A stretch of DNA of 64,000 nt from an uncultured Acetatifactor sp. (GTDB taxonomy: Bacteria; Bacillota; Clostridia; Lachnospirales; Lachnospiraceae): positions 1 through 64,000 of the forward strand of contig CAJTPH010000018.1 in assembly GCA_910578215.1 (NCBI GenBank), given 5' to 3'. The position numbers and the translations under genes were made by a program. Under the pieces are notes generated by a model. The model did not search any database. It worked only from the letters and a program-made list of their open reading frames with translations, and was not told the DNA's origin. Shown here piece by piece: positions 37,400 through 45,600 of the stretch (positions are counted from its first letter, which is position 1; the number at the start of each line of letters is the position of its first letter).

Positions 37400-38206
37400 T
37401 TACTGTAGCTTGCTCTTGATGAGGTCTACGTTTGCACGAACCCACTCATCGAATTCGCCAAACTTAGCACCAGTGCCATCTGCAGCGCCTTCCTCCATAC
37501 CACATGTCAACATGATTTCAAGTGTTACACCTGTTGTCTTGTTGTGGACTTTGATTTTTGCGCCACCGTATCGCACTTCTTTATTGGCATCGGCATTGCC
37601 ATGCTGGACATCGATGATGTAGTTGTCCGTTTCTTCATACAGAATACCGCCTTCATCTTCAGCGGTCTGTCTGATGCCCTTTGTTGGAGCAGTATCAAAT
37701 GCCATCTGATAGTTGTAGTCGCCATTAGATGCAATGAATTGTGCGAAGTCGCCTTCGTTCTCAATCTCGCCCTCATAATAAGGCTTCATCGGGAACACTA
37801 CCTTTAAGTCAGCGATAACATCCTCAATAGTAGTATCAAAGGGGCTCGCAGGAACAACCATATCTCCATCTGTGCCTACGGAGTACTCCATCATGGAATC
37901 CAGCGTCAGTCTGCCAAAGGAATCATCGGGAGTATCAACATCACCGATTGCTTCTTCCTCTTCTGGTTCTGCATTCTCATCTGGAATATGTAGGATACTG
38001 TCTCCATTCTCATCATCCCTAATCAGATAGTCGCCTGGTTCCAGTGTTTTCACTTCATCATTCTGTGGCGTTGATGACTCCGACTGCTCTGTTTCCTGCT
38101 GCGAAACATATTCTGTCACATCTTTTGAAGAATCCTGTGTCTTTCCGCAGGCTGTAAACAGGAACGTGATTCCTGCCATAATAATAAATAGCATATATTT
38201 TTTCAT
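37400..38206 (-). CDS. Putative lipoprotein of the element
   Basis: 268 residues from ATG 38206, just after AAAGGGAGG. Signal peptide with lipobox FLFTAC gives lipidation at about Cys20. An acidic Ser/Glu/Gln-rich linker (about 25-95) leads to a folded domain of about 165 residues without a family I know. It would be anchored outside the membrane. A second lipoprotein of the element is at 40622. Gene order places it downstream of the NERD membrane protein. Confidence 0.75.
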   Translation of the reverse strand: MKKYMLFIIMAGITFLFTACGKTQDSSKDVTEYVSQQETEQSESSTPQNDEVKTLEPGDYLIRDDENGDSILHIPDENAEPEEEEAIGDVDTPDDSFGRLTLDSMMEYSVGTDGDMVVPASPFDTTIEDVIADLKVVFPMKPYYEGEIENEGDFAQFIASNGDYNYQMAFDTAPTKGIRQTAEDEGGILYEETDNYIIDVQHGNADANKEVRYGGAKIKVHNKTTGVTLEIMLTCGMEEGAADGTGAKFGEFDEWVRANVDLIKSKLQ

Positions 38207-38259
38207 AATATCCTCCCTTTTAAGCCATGTTTTCGACAATATGATTTATACGGATGACT

Positions 38260-39723
38260 TTATATAAATTTGCTCACGCAGAACACAATTACAGCAGCAA
38301 CAGCGCAGATAACTGCGGCGTTCCTTTTTAATGTAAGTACCAGAGCATCTTTAATTTTCAGATATTCCTGAACCACGGAATCACCTGACGGCTTTGATAT
38401 CTGTTTTGCGTTCTCCCAATATTTTGTAAGCGGAACAGATTTTATGTTACGGACATCCCCTTCCTGTATATGGGGAAATTCCTGTCCCAATCTTATACTT
38501 CGCTGCAGCATCCTTTCCGCATCCTCGTCCATAGGACATTCACACATCTCAGGTTCAGAATCATCAAGGTAAACATTATTCACAGCATCGTAATGCACAC
38601 CAGAATATTCGCTGGCACCAGAACATTCCACAGCAGGTTCTTCATAGTCCATATTGGGCACGGTTATGTAGTAGAAGTTTTTGCCATCCTTTAACGGTGT
38701 CACCAGTTGAGTATAGATGTTGTTTTTTCTCAGCAGCTCTCCCTTATGGAGTTGCCCATGAGCAACAGTATTGTTGTCAAATTTATAATAACGATACTCA
38801 CCTTTTGCAAACTCTTTTTTTCTTGCCTCCCGTTCCTTCAGCATCTGCTCCTTGCGTAAAGTTCCGTTGAGAGCATAAGGAAGAAGTGCAAGATAGACAT
38901 TATCTATAAAAGCGGCATCTTCTCCTGCTTGGGCGGATGCTTTGGTACAGATTTCCTGAATATTTTTCTTTAGGAAGTCGATATCCCCATAATAAAAATT
39001 TGCAGCAGACCCGCTCAATTCTAAACTCATGTGGCCATTAGACAAAAGCATGTTATGGCATGAGCCAAATTCATGCATCAATCCTTTGGACTTTAAATAG
39101 TATTCGATTGCGGCGATATGCTCCTGATTCTGAAGATAAATATTGGGTACTTCATGCTCCTGGCTCCCTATATGCTGCAGCCACATTTGACCTGTATAAT
39201 GTCCGCTGAAATTCCCTGACCTGTTTTTGCACTCCAGGACAAAAATGTCCTGGGAAGTGATAATGATAGCGTCAACCTCCTGGAAGTTTCCATTTGGCAT
39301 GGGAACACAGACGTTGTACAGGGTTTTGTGAGGGATATTCAGTTTTTTAGACAGCACATAAGCAGTGAATTCGCCCGCAAGCCCTTTGTCCCTTAATATA
39401 TCTTTTTTTGAATGTCCTGTAGCGCGATAAAATTCAGATTTTTTATTGAGCAGGCACTGGACGGCATCAAGGTCATAAACAATTAACAGCACCAGCATAT
39501 ACCATCCCACCAGTATAGCTGCCTGCATCAGCAAATTGTGCTTATAGGCGATGTTTATGCAAAATAACAGTCCAGCCGTAACAGGCCCGAAGATAATGGA
39601 CAAAGTAAATGGCATCTCATCATCGCTTCTGCGAAAGCAGCGCAGCCACCTTGAAAATTTACTCCCGCATACATGAATCGTGTTAAAACTCAGCGAGTTC
39701 CAAAAAAAGCTTATAAATTCCAT
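38260..39723 (-). CDS. NERD-domain membrane protein
   Basis: 487 residues. Two N-terminal membrane helices (about 35-85) precede a NERD (nuclease-related) domain at about 105-230: GLAGEFTAYVLSKKLNIPH, then EVDAIIIT and FVLECKNRSG. The last two hold the D and ExK residues of the PD-(D/E)xK nuclease fold. A charged region and a C-terminal membrane helix follow. NERD proteins are often linked to plasmids and DNA processing, with little biochemical proof. Here it could act on DNA at the membrane. Confidence 0.78.
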   Translation of the reverse strand: MEFISFFWNSLSFNTIHVCGSKFSRWLRCFRRSDDEMPFTLSIIFGPVTAGLLFCINIAYKHNLLMQAAILVGWYMLVLLIVYDLDAVQCLLNKKSEFYRATGHSKKDILRDKGLAGEFTAYVLSKKLNIPHKTLYNVCVPMPNGNFQEVDAIIITSQDIFVLECKNRSGNFSGHYTGQMWLQHIGSQEHEVPNIYLQNQEHIAAIEYYLKSKGLMHEFGSCHNMLLSNGHMSLELSGSAANFYYGDIDFLKKNIQEICTKASAQAGEDAAFIDNVYLALLPYALNGTLRKEQMLKEREARKKEFAKGEYRYYKFDNNTVAHGQLHKGELLRKNNIYTQLVTPLKDGKNFYYITVPNMDYEEPAVECSGASEYSGVHYDAVNNVYLDDSEPEMCECPMDEDAERMLQRSIRLGQEFPHIQEGDVRNIKSVPLTKYWENAKQISKPSGDSVVQEYLKIKDALVLTLKRNAAVICAVAAVIVFCVSKFI

Positions 39724-39725
39724 CC

Positions 39726-40049
39726 CTATTGCTCCTTCTTGCTTTTCTTAATTGCTTTGTTCATAAGAGAGCGTCCTACAGCCGTTAAATTTGAACTTGC
39801 CTGTATGCTGTTTCTGTTGATTGCTTTCAGGTTTCCGATGATTCCAGAGGAGTCTGTATTAGTTGCTTTCCTGGATTCTTCTTCTTTTATTGCTTCTAAT
39901 TCCTCTTCGGTTAAAACCTTATCTCGTAGTATTTGGGTGCTATTTGTTACACCTTTGACAATTCCTCTGCAAATCCCCAATGCCAAGGGAAGTCCAGAAA
40001 TAAGCTCATCGCCCACTTCCTGCCCAAAATTTCTGTTGTCCTTTCCCAT
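39726..40049 (-). CDS. Hypothetical small protein
   Basis: 107 residues from ATG 40049, 4-5 nt after AGGAGG; upstream in-frame ATGs lack a ribosome site. A Gly-rich hydrophobic stretch (LISGLPLALGICRGIVKG) could be a weak membrane helix. The C-terminus is basic. It lies 2 bp before the NERD gene, so the two are probably coupled. Confidence 0.6.
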   Translation of the reverse strand: MGKDNRNFGQEVGDELISGLPLALGICRGIVKGVTNSTQILRDKVLTEEELEAIKEEESRKATNTDSSGIIGNLKAINRNSIQASSNLTAVGRSLMNKAIKKSKKEQ

Positions 40050-40134
40050 TTTTCCTCCTGCGTTGTTGTATTCTGTTTTTTCGACAATTTCTCCGCCTTT
40101 CATTTTAACATGTTCATTTAACAATGTCTATACA

Positions 40135-40160
40135 AATATTTCCGATATGTCGGAAATATT
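40135..40160. promoter_or_regulatory. Palindromic operator between divergent genes
   Basis: AATATTTCCGA, 4-bp spacer, TCGGAAATATT: perfect 11-bp arms. The right arm overlaps the expected -35 of the rightward XRE gene, whose -10 TATAAT is at 40180-40185. An autoregulatory operator of that XRE protein is likely. Confidence 0.65.
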
Positions 40161-40215
40161 ATGAAGTAAAGATTTCCATTATAATTTGAGATATATGAAG
40201 GAGGTGGTGGCTGTG

Positions 40216-40419
40216 ATGTCGTTTGGCCCTTTGTGGAAAACGATGAAGGAGAAAAATGTATCAACTTATAAATTGCTGAATGTGTATGGGTTCAGCCATG
40301 GCACCTACAACAGCTTAAAACAAAACAGAAATGTGACTTTACAGACAATAGAACAGCTCTGTAAGATTCTTCAATGCAGAGTGGAAGATGTTGTGGAATA
40401 TGTTGACGATACAGAATGA
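40216..40419 (+). CDS. XRE/Cro-type transcriptional regulator
   Basis: 67 residues from ATG 40216, preceded by AAGGAGG. It is a single helix-turn-helix domain: WKTMKEKNVSTYKLLN, HGTYNSLKQNRNVTLQTIEQLC and a CRVEDVVEY tail, typical of small Cro-like repressors. The palindrome at 40135-40160 in its promoter is the likely target, also covering the leftward NERD unit. Confidence 0.85.
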   Translation: MSFGPLWKTMKEKNVSTYKLLNVYGFSHGTYNSLKQNRNVTLQTIEQLCKILQCRVEDVVEYVDDTE

Positions 40420-40565
40420 AAAGAATTGATAAACAGTGTGTTATCAGTTCTTTTTTATATCAGGCAATGTCATGCAACAAATGAATAAATACTGTTTGTT
40501 AAGCAGGATAAAAAACGAAATCCCGTTGAAGATTTCAGTTAATTGCTTAACTGCTTCCTGGCATT

Positions 40566-40593
40566 TTGATTAAGTATTCCTTTGTAATATAAT
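40566..40593 (+). promoter_or_regulatory. Putative promoter of the CAP-domain lipoprotein
   Basis: TTGATT (40566-40571), 16 bp, TATAAT (40588-40593), about 28 bp before the start codon. Confidence 0.55.
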
Positions 40594-40621
40594 CTAAATA
40601 TACTATGAAGGAGGTATGACC

Positions 40622-41317
40622 ATGAAGAAAAGATTGCTTTTATTGGTGTTGGCATTAGCCTGTACTGGATGCTCTAATAAGGATGGCGAGGCAGAGAATG
40701 TCGCTGTATCACCACCAGGCGAGAATGTCTATGATGTTGAAGAATCTGCAGTAATTGCATCAGAGAAGCCGCTGATTGAAGAAGATGGCGAAGACATTGC
40801 TGTGGGAACAGACACAGAACAGAACAGTGTGGAACAGAAGTTTATGGAAGAAGAGACTGCTTTCACCGAAGAAATGTCTGTAGAAGAGCCCGTCGCTAAA
40901 GAGACAGAAGAAAATGTCGAATCCACTACAGCACCAGATGAGGACAAGCTATGCGTAGGGCTTGCAAAAGAAATCTACGAAGAAACAAATAAAGAACGAG
41001 TAGCTGCGGGATTGCCAGAACTGGAATGGAGTGATGAGCTTGCAGAAGCCGCTGATATCAGAGCTGGCGAAATCGTTGATGATGCTCATTTCAGCCATGT
41101 AAGACCTGATGGAACGAAGTGTTATGCACTAAGTGACAGGATTCATGGAGAGAACATCGGAAAAGGGCCTCACGCAAGCGGAGCAGAATTTGTTCAGCAT
41201 TGGATGGATTCTGAAGGCCACAAGTGGAATATTCTCTGTGATAAATATACGATGATGGGTGTCGGAACAAGATGCACAGAACGAGGCGATGCTGCCGTGC
41301 AGATATTCGGCTATTAA
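40622..41317 (+). CDS. CAP/SCP-domain lipoprotein
   Basis: 231 residues from ATG 40622, after AAGGAGG. Lipobox ACTGCS gives a lipid anchor at about Cys18. A Glu-rich linker of about 75 residues leads to a C-terminal CAP (cysteine-rich secretory protein/PR-1) domain: NKERVAAGLPELEWSDELA, HFSHVRPDGTKC and GHKWNIL carry the conserved His and Glu of the CAP cavity. Bacterial CAP proteins are extracellular with mostly unknown tasks. It is monocistronic, with its own promoter and terminator. Confidence 0.85.
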   Translation: MKKRLLLLVLALACTGCSNKDGEAENVAVSPPGENVYDVEESAVIASEKPLIEEDGEDIAVGTDTEQNSVEQKFMEEETAFTEEMSVEEPVAKETEENVESTTAPDEDKLCVGLAKEIYEETNKERVAAGLPELEWSDELAEAADIRAGEIVDDAHFSHVRPDGTKCYALSDRIHGENIGKGPHASGAEFVQHWMDSEGHKWNILCDKYTMMGVGTRCTERGDAAVQIFGY

Positions 41318-41322
41318 AAAAG

Positions 41323-41366
41323 AAAGACTACGTTTGTTGTATAAAATTACAAAACGTAGTCTTTTT
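41323..41366 (+). terminator. Rho-independent terminator
   Basis: AAAGACTACGTTT (41323-41335) pairs with AAACGTAGTCTTT followed by TT, directly after the CAP gene. Confidence 0.85.
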
Positions 41367-41436
41367 GTCTGCCTGTCTCCCATCAATTATAAATTCTGGT
41401 CAAGCTGCGTATAAAGTTTTATCTGGGAACATATCA

Positions 41437-41838
41437 TCATCCCCTGATTCTCGCCGTTTCTCCGCCCAAATTTTTACGGGCGCTTACAAGCAGAGGATAC
41501 CAATAAGGCTTCTTGCCTTCTTCATCCATGGAAATAATTTCAACAACATCATCGTTATCCAGGATAGTGCCGCCTAATTCGTAATTTCCATTGTTATTAA
41601 CATGGATTTCTCCCATTTGAGTAACAGGCTTTTGCAGGTAATGAAACACAGAATGTATATAGTCAAGATGGCTGCACATAGAACAGAATTCCTTATACAT
41701 CATGATATCATTCATATCTTCATTGTCATATTCAAGATTAGTAAGTTCAAAACTTCTTTTATATCCAGCTTCTTGCAATATATTTTGTATTTCCCCGTCG
41801 AATATTGATAATCTTTCTTCCAGTGTTTTTATATCCAT
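41437..41838 (-). CDS. DUF5348-like protein
   Basis: 133 residues from ATG 41838, 3 nt after GGGAGGAAG. An N-terminal helical part (MDIKTLEERLSIFDGEIQ) precedes a C-terminal small beta domain (NGNYELGGTILDNDDVVEI, YWYPLLVSARK) that fits the DUF5348 family, frequent on Firmicutes mobile elements and of unknown function. Its upstream neighbours on the same strand are a 58-residue and a 104-residue protein. Confidence 0.7.
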   Translation of the reverse strand: MDIKTLEERLSIFDGEIQNILQEAGYKRSFELTNLEYDNEDMNDIMMYKEFCSMCSHLDYIHSVFHYLQKPVTQMGEIHVNNNGNYELGGTILDNDDVVEIISMDEEGKKPYWYPLLVSARKNLGGETARIRG

Positions 41839-41875
41839 ATACTTCCTCCCGTCAGCCAGTAGCAGGACTTTAGCA

Positions 41876-42052
41876 TCAACGTACCAGGAACCAAGTCCCT
41901 CTTTTTGAACATTTGATAACAAAAGAAGAATGGTCATCCAGTAATATCTTGATTTCATTCTTCCTATCATCAATAATGATATCTGCTATAGGCAGGCCCT
42001 CTGTATCATTTAAAATATCGAAGAGCCTGTCTTTAAATTCATTTATCTGCAT
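41876..42052 (-). CDS. Small (58-residue) hypothetical protein
   Basis: ATG 42052 to TGA 41876. The product starts MQINEFKDRLFDILNDTEG and ends KRGTWFLVR. A helix followed by beta strands is suggested. Similar short proteins (INEFKxRLF, LPIADI) occur on clostridial elements, to my memory; no function is known. The start overlaps the end of the upstream gene by 14 bp and the stop lies 37 bp before the DUF5348-like start, so the three form an operon. Confidence 0.6.
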   Translation of the reverse strand: MQINEFKDRLFDILNDTEGLPIADIIIDDRKNEIKILLDDHSSFVIKCSKRGTWFLVR

Positions 42053-42353
42053 CTTTTCTGCTTATCGTTAATAAGCTGCCTTCTTCTTGTGACAAAGACC
42101 TGAGCAAAGATAATAAGTCTTTCATCCCCAGTTTGTATATAAGACCTTCTACTATGGAGGATGTGGCACTTGCGGCATCAAAGTAGTCTTTGAGCATATT
42201 TTGTTGGCTTTCGCTTAGACCAATGTTCAATGATTCATATAGTTTTTCCTCTTTAGCGATGGCCGCTTTATATTCTAAATCCTTTTTGAGTTCCGTTCCA
42301 AGTCTTTCAGATAATAATACTTCTGTAATCATTTCCAAAAAATCACCTGTCAT
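42039..42353 (-). CDS. Hypothetical helical protein
   Basis: 104 residues, mostly helical and acidic, no motif recognised. First gene of a three-gene leftward operon, divergent from the XRE gene at 42484. Confidence 0.6.
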   Translation of the reverse strand: MTGDFLEMITEVLLSERLGTELKKDLEYKAAIAKEEKLYESLNIGLSESQQNMLKDYFDAASATSSIVEGLIYKLGMKDLLSLLRSLSQEEGSLLTISRKDADK

Positions 42354-42411
42354 TTTCTCTCTCCTTCCTCGGTGTGTTTATATAGATATGCTAATTATAC
42401 ATGGTTTATAA

Positions 42412-42450
42412 AAGCATGTCTATATACAGAATTATATTTTGGACATGCTT
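42412..42450. promoter_or_regulatory. Inverted-repeat operator before XRE gene
   Basis: AAGCATGTC (42412-42420) and GACATGCTT (42442-42450) are perfect 9-bp arms 30 bp centre to centre, about three helical turns. The right arm is just upstream of TATAAT (42455-42460). Likely operator of the divergent pair. Confidence 0.55.
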
Positions 42451-42483
42451 CTATTATAATGTTTAGAAAAGAGGTACAAGGAT

Positions 42484-42702
42484 ATGAAATATTTACACCT
42501 GCGTTTGGAAGAACTGTTAGAAGAACACAACTATACCAAAAAGAAAGTGTGTAGTGCGATTGACATTGAGAGAACCAATTTCAATCGTTACTACAGAGAT
42601 GAATTTCAGAGGATAGATGCAAATCTTATCTTGAAGCTATGCGAGTTCTTTGACTGTGAGCCAGGAGAATTGTTTGAGATAAGGGAAAAACCAGAAGATT
42701 AG
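42484..42702 (+). CDS. XRE-type transcriptional regulator
   Basis: 72 residues, one Cro/CI-like helix-turn-helix: LRLEELLEEHNYTKKKVC, RTNFNRYY and FDCEPGELFEI. It probably represses its own promoter and the divergent 104-residue gene through the inverted repeat at 42412-42450. It is the second such regulator in the element, with an unrelated operator sequence. Confidence 0.85.
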   Translation: MKYLHLRLEELLEEHNYTKKKVCSAIDIERTNFNRYYRDEFQRIDANLILKLCEFFDCEPGELFEIREKPED

Positions 42703-42920
42703 TTTTAACAGCCTTGTTAAAAGCAAGACTTTCTTCCATAGGTACTGATGACAGTCAAAACTTAACCCTTTTGAATACGGTGGAGATGGCTAGGAAAATC
42801 AATGCTTTCTGCATACCCAAAAGATATATTCAAAAGTGAAGACGCAATATTGCTTTTTAAGGCCGTGTTTTTGTATAATCTGCTTGATTTTGAAGAAAAC
42901 ACGGAGGTCATTAAAAGATT

Positions 42921-43496
42921 ATGATATATGGTTGTTGCAGGGTATCTACACAACAACAGCTTGCTGATGGGAACTCTATCGAAGACCAGCAAGCACAGAT
43001 ACTGGCGAAGTATCCAGATGCGGAGATTGTGATTGAAGCGTACACAGGAGGAGAAGAAAGACCTGTCTTCTCTGAGCTATTAGAGAAAGTACAGAAAGGG
43101 GATATTATCGTTTGTACGAAGCTAGACAGGTTTTGCAGGAACGTCCGTGTCGGATTGGGTTATATTGATACGTTGCTTGACAAGGGCGTAAGCATCCACA
43201 TCCTCAATATGGGGCTGATTGAAGACACGAGTATGGGGCGATTGATTTATACTGTCCTCTTAGCGTTTGCGGAGTTTGAGAAGAATCAGATTATTGAGAG
43301 GTGCCAGGCGGGCAAGGCGATTGCAAAGACAAGGCCAGACTACAAGGACGGCAGGCCGAAGAAATACAGCAAGGCGCAGATAGCCCATGCAGTCGAGCTT
43401 CTGGCGAGTAACTCCTTTAAACAGGTGGAAGCCATGACGGGCATAAGCAAAAGCACTTTACAGAGGGCAAAAAAGAGTAGCAAGGTTGATGGGTGA
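42921..43496 (+). CDS. Serine recombinase (resolvase/invertase family)
   Basis: 191 residues, the usual size of small resolvases/invertases. The catalytic Ser is in YGCCRVSTQQQ, the Arg pair in CTKLDRFCRN, and the long helix ends in AFAEFEKNQIIERCQAGK. The C-terminal HTH (EAMTGISKSTLQRAKK) binds DNA. In the element it could resolve dimers, invert a segment, or be a second mobility enzyme. It sits 110 bp before a TnpC-like HTH gene. Confidence 0.9.
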   Translation: MIYGCCRVSTQQQLADGNSIEDQQAQILAKYPDAEIVIEAYTGGEERPVFSELLEKVQKGDIIVCTKLDRFCRNVRVGLGYIDTLLDKGVSIHILNMGLIEDTSMGRLIYTVLLAFAEFEKNQIIERCQAGKAIAKTRPDYKDGRPKKYSKAQIAHAVELLASNSFKQVEAMTGISKSTLQRAKKSSKVDG

Positions 43497-43605
43497 TTGT
43501 GTTGGCGAATTGGCAAGGACTAGACAGGGGAAATATCAGTGATGAAAAGACAGGTTACTACTCCTTTAATGCAGTGGAACTGTGTTTACGAAGGAGGCTG
43601 ACAGA

Positions 43606-44118
43606 ATGGCAAGAAAGACTGTTCTCGGCAACAAAAGCCATGAAAAGTCCGTGAAACTGCGGCAGGAGACAAAGAACAAGATAGATGAAATGCTTACAAA
43701 CGGCACGAAAATCACGTTTGAAAATGTCATGAAGGAGTGCAAAGTCAGTAAAGGCTTTGTATATAATGAAGAAATAAGGAAATACATTGAAGCGGCGAAA
43801 GCTGTGCAGAAGGATGAGAAGTTAAACCTGCCTAACCAACAGCTAAATTTATACTGGAAGCTGATGGCTTCCTACATATTCCAATACTCTCTGATGGACG
43901 AACAGGAGGAAGTGCTGAGAGATGCCATGGAAGGTTTGAGGTCAAGACAGCAGGTGGCAGAGTATGTCATTAGGTTGCTTGCAAAATACCTTGATATGGA
44001 GACAGACTCGGCAAAAAGGAAGATTGAACTGGAAGAGTTTCAGTCTGTTTTCCGTGAAATAATTCCTAACTGGAAAGACAAGCTGTCTGACCTGATGGAA
44101 CAGGAACTCGCTCAATAA
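43606..44118 (+). CDS. Second TnpC-like HTH protein
   Basis: 170 residues from ATG 43606, 10 nt after AAGGAGG. The N-terminal NVMKECKVSKGFVYNEEIRKY resembles the HTH of the 142-residue TnpC-like protein at the other end (HICKVAGVSKSYFSKHEDIRK, partly quoted). The C-terminal 100 residues are helical. It is the last gene before the right end and shares direction with the serine recombinase. A role in element excision or recombinase guidance is inferred from position. Confidence 0.6.
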   Translation: MARKTVLGNKSHEKSVKLRQETKNKIDEMLTNGTKITFENVMKECKVSKGFVYNEEIRKYIEAAKAVQKDEKLNLPNQQLNLYWKLMASYIFQYSLMDEQEEVLRDAMEGLRSRQQVAEYVIRLLAKYLDMETDSAKRKIELEEFQSVFREIIPNWKDKLSDLMEQELAQ

Positions 44119-44175
44119 CCCTTGTAGGGCTTTTAGGCAGTATATTGGATAACTAATATATAGGCAATATTAAAG

Positions 44176-44215
44176 CAAGCCTGTGGCTAAATCAGTGGTC
44201 ACAGGCTTGTTTTTT
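44176..44215 (+). terminator. Rho-independent terminator at the element right end
   Basis: CAAGCCTGTG (44176-44185) pairs with CACAGGCTTG (44200-44209), then TTTTTT. It insulates cpaF from element transcripts. Confidence 0.85.
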
Positions 44216-44290
44216 ATGCTTATTATGAATACTCTGCCTGAAATCTGTTCCCAAGGAACAAGACCGTTCTTAAAATCCAGTATTTTCTTA

Positions 44291-44380
44291 CAGTGGGAAC
44301 ATTGGAAACACTTACTATAAATTGGGGAAATATTTCATTTTCCGTATCTTTTGAATACGTTTTATACAGTGGAAACACTT
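44291..44380. repeat. Right-end repeats, candidate recombinase arm sites
   Basis: CAGTGGGAAC (44291), CATTGGAAACACTT (44300-44313) and CAGTGGAAACACTT (44367-44380). They are inverted relative to the left-end copies (complements ACGGTGGAAACATT and ACGATGGAAACATT). The last copy ends 25 bp before the junction. Confidence 0.6.
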
Positions 44381-44405
44381 TTCTCGTTTTTTTTCTACCC
44401 CTAGA

Positions 44406-44834
44406 TTCATCGTGGGAGAGGTCCGGGGAGCGGAGGCAATCGATATGCTGCAGTGCCTGAATACGGGGCACGACGGAAGCATGTCCACCGGTCATGCCAA
44501 CAGCGCCAAAGATATGCTGGCCCGGCTTGAAAATATGGTGCTGATGGGTATGGAGCTGCCCCTTGCCGCAATCAGGCAGCAGATAGCCTCCGGTGTGGAT
44601 ATTCTGGTACACCTTGGCAGACTGCGGGATAAATCAAGACGCGTGCTGGAGATTACGGAGCTCGTGGGCTGTGAGAGCGGAGAAATCAGATTGAATCCGC
44701 TGTATGTCTTTGAGGAATCGGGGGAGGACGGAGAGGGAAGGGTCAAGGGGGAGCTACAGAAGAAGGGAGAGCTGTTACATGAAAACAAACTCAAGGCAGC
44801 GGGATTATCGAAGCTACCAATGGAAAAGGGGTGA
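44406..44834 (+). pseudogene. cpaF: CpaF/TadA secretion ATPase, 3' part (split by the element)
   Basis: The frame resumes at TTC 44406 as FIVGEVRGAEAIDMLQ, followed by the Walker-B/His-box region NTGHDGSMSTGHANS and the C-terminal VDILVHLGRLRDKSRRV. This is the missing catalytic C-terminus of CpaF (142 codons). An in-frame GTG at 44412 could start a fragment but has no ribosome site. The last 56 bp overlap tadB. Reduced coupling of tadB onward is expected while the element is present, unless there is transcription from within. Confidence 0.93.
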
Positions 44835-45549
44835 GTTGGTGCGGACAATCCTGGTCTGTGCAACGGTCACAGGGGCGTTAGCATACTTTTTTTATCGCAG
44901 CCTGTGGGCAGTCGTTCCGCTGGGGGCAGCAGGGGTCTGCATTTTCCGGGAGATTCGGCGCAAAAAGGCAAAAAAAGCCCGGGACCAGCTGGCAGAACAG
45001 TTCAGGGAGTGTATTTTGTCGGTGGTTTCCTCTCTCCAGGCAGGCTACTCTGTGGAAAATGCCTTTCTGGAATCGGAGAAGGACATGGAGCTGATGTATG
45101 GAAAACATTCTCTGATCGGTGACGAACTGATATTTGTCCGCAGGGGCCTGCATATCAACATAAATCTTGAAGATCTTTTGGCGGATATTGCGGAGAGAAG
45201 CGGCTGCGTAGACATCGGGGAATTTGCGCAGATCTTTGCCCTGGCAAAGAGAAACGGCGGCAATATGACGGAAATTATCAAGAATTCGGCAGGGCAGATA
45301 GGGAAACGGATCGAGCTGAGGCAGGAGGTACATGTGCTGCTTGGCGGAAAGCAGATGGAGCTTTTGATTATGAAGCTGATGCCCTTTGGGATACTGCTTT
45401 ATGTAGGCATGGGAAATCCCGGTTATTTTGATTCGCTTTATCACAATCTGACCGGAATTGCCATAATGACAGGCTGTTTGGCGGTGTATTCGGGAGCGTA
45501 TGCCCTGGGTGAATCGGTTATGAGCGGCATCGAGGCACAGCTTCTTTAG
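44779..45549 (+). CDS. tadB: TadB, Tad pilus inner-membrane platform protein
   Basis: 256 residues from ATG 44779, 9 nt after AAGGGAG. Two early membrane helices (about 20-55), then a T2SSF domain (EQFRECILSVVSSLQAGYSVENAF) and two C-terminal helices. TadB and TadC form the platform on which CpaF drives pilus assembly. It overlaps the cpaF 3' end by 56 bp. Confidence 0.88.
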   Translation: MKTNSRQRDYRSYQWKRGELVRTILVCATVTGALAYFFYRSLWAVVPLGAAGVCIFREIRRKKAKKARDQLAEQFRECILSVVSSLQAGYSVENAFLESEKDMELMYGKHSLIGDELIFVRRGLHININLEDLLADIAERSGCVDIGEFAQIFALAKRNGGNMTEIIKNSAGQIGKRIELRQEVHVLLGGKQMELLIMKLMPFGILLYVGMGNPGYFDSLYHNLTGIAIMTGCLAVYSGAYALGESVMSGIEAQLL

Positions 45550-45569
45550 GAGGCGGGAAGGTATAATGA

Positions 45570-45593
45570 TGTGCGCAGGGGCGCATAGAGAGG
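45570..45593 (+). promoter_or_regulatory. Hairpin abutting the tadC ribosome site
   Basis: TGTGCGC (45570-45576), AGGG loop, GCGCATA (45581-45587), then GAGAGG. Same stem sequence and placing as the flagellin leader hairpins. Confidence 0.6.
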
Positions 45594-45600
45594 TATGAGA

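Larger units (their letters stand above)
24583..44405. mobile_element. 19.8-kb Tn554-like integrated element inside cpaF
   Basis: The left host sequence ends at GGACAGA (24576-24582). The right junction reads CTAGA|TTCATCGTGGGA, where host resumes. AGA is shared at both junctions, and removal of 19,823 bp restores the cpaF frame. The interior is visibly AT-richer than the flanks. It carries a Tn554-like recombinase operon at the left, a serine recombinase at the right, cargo genes, and inverted GTGGAAAC-type repeats near both ends. No conjugation, capsid or replication-initiator gene is seen, so it looks like a self-excising but non-conjugative element. If a 6-bp core is exchanged, as in Tn554, exact ends shift by up to 6 bp. 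Confidence 0.9.

Noticed and set aside
24583..44405. Conjugative element or prophage
   Set aside because: No relaxase, type IV secretion, capsid, terminase or lysis genes are visible.
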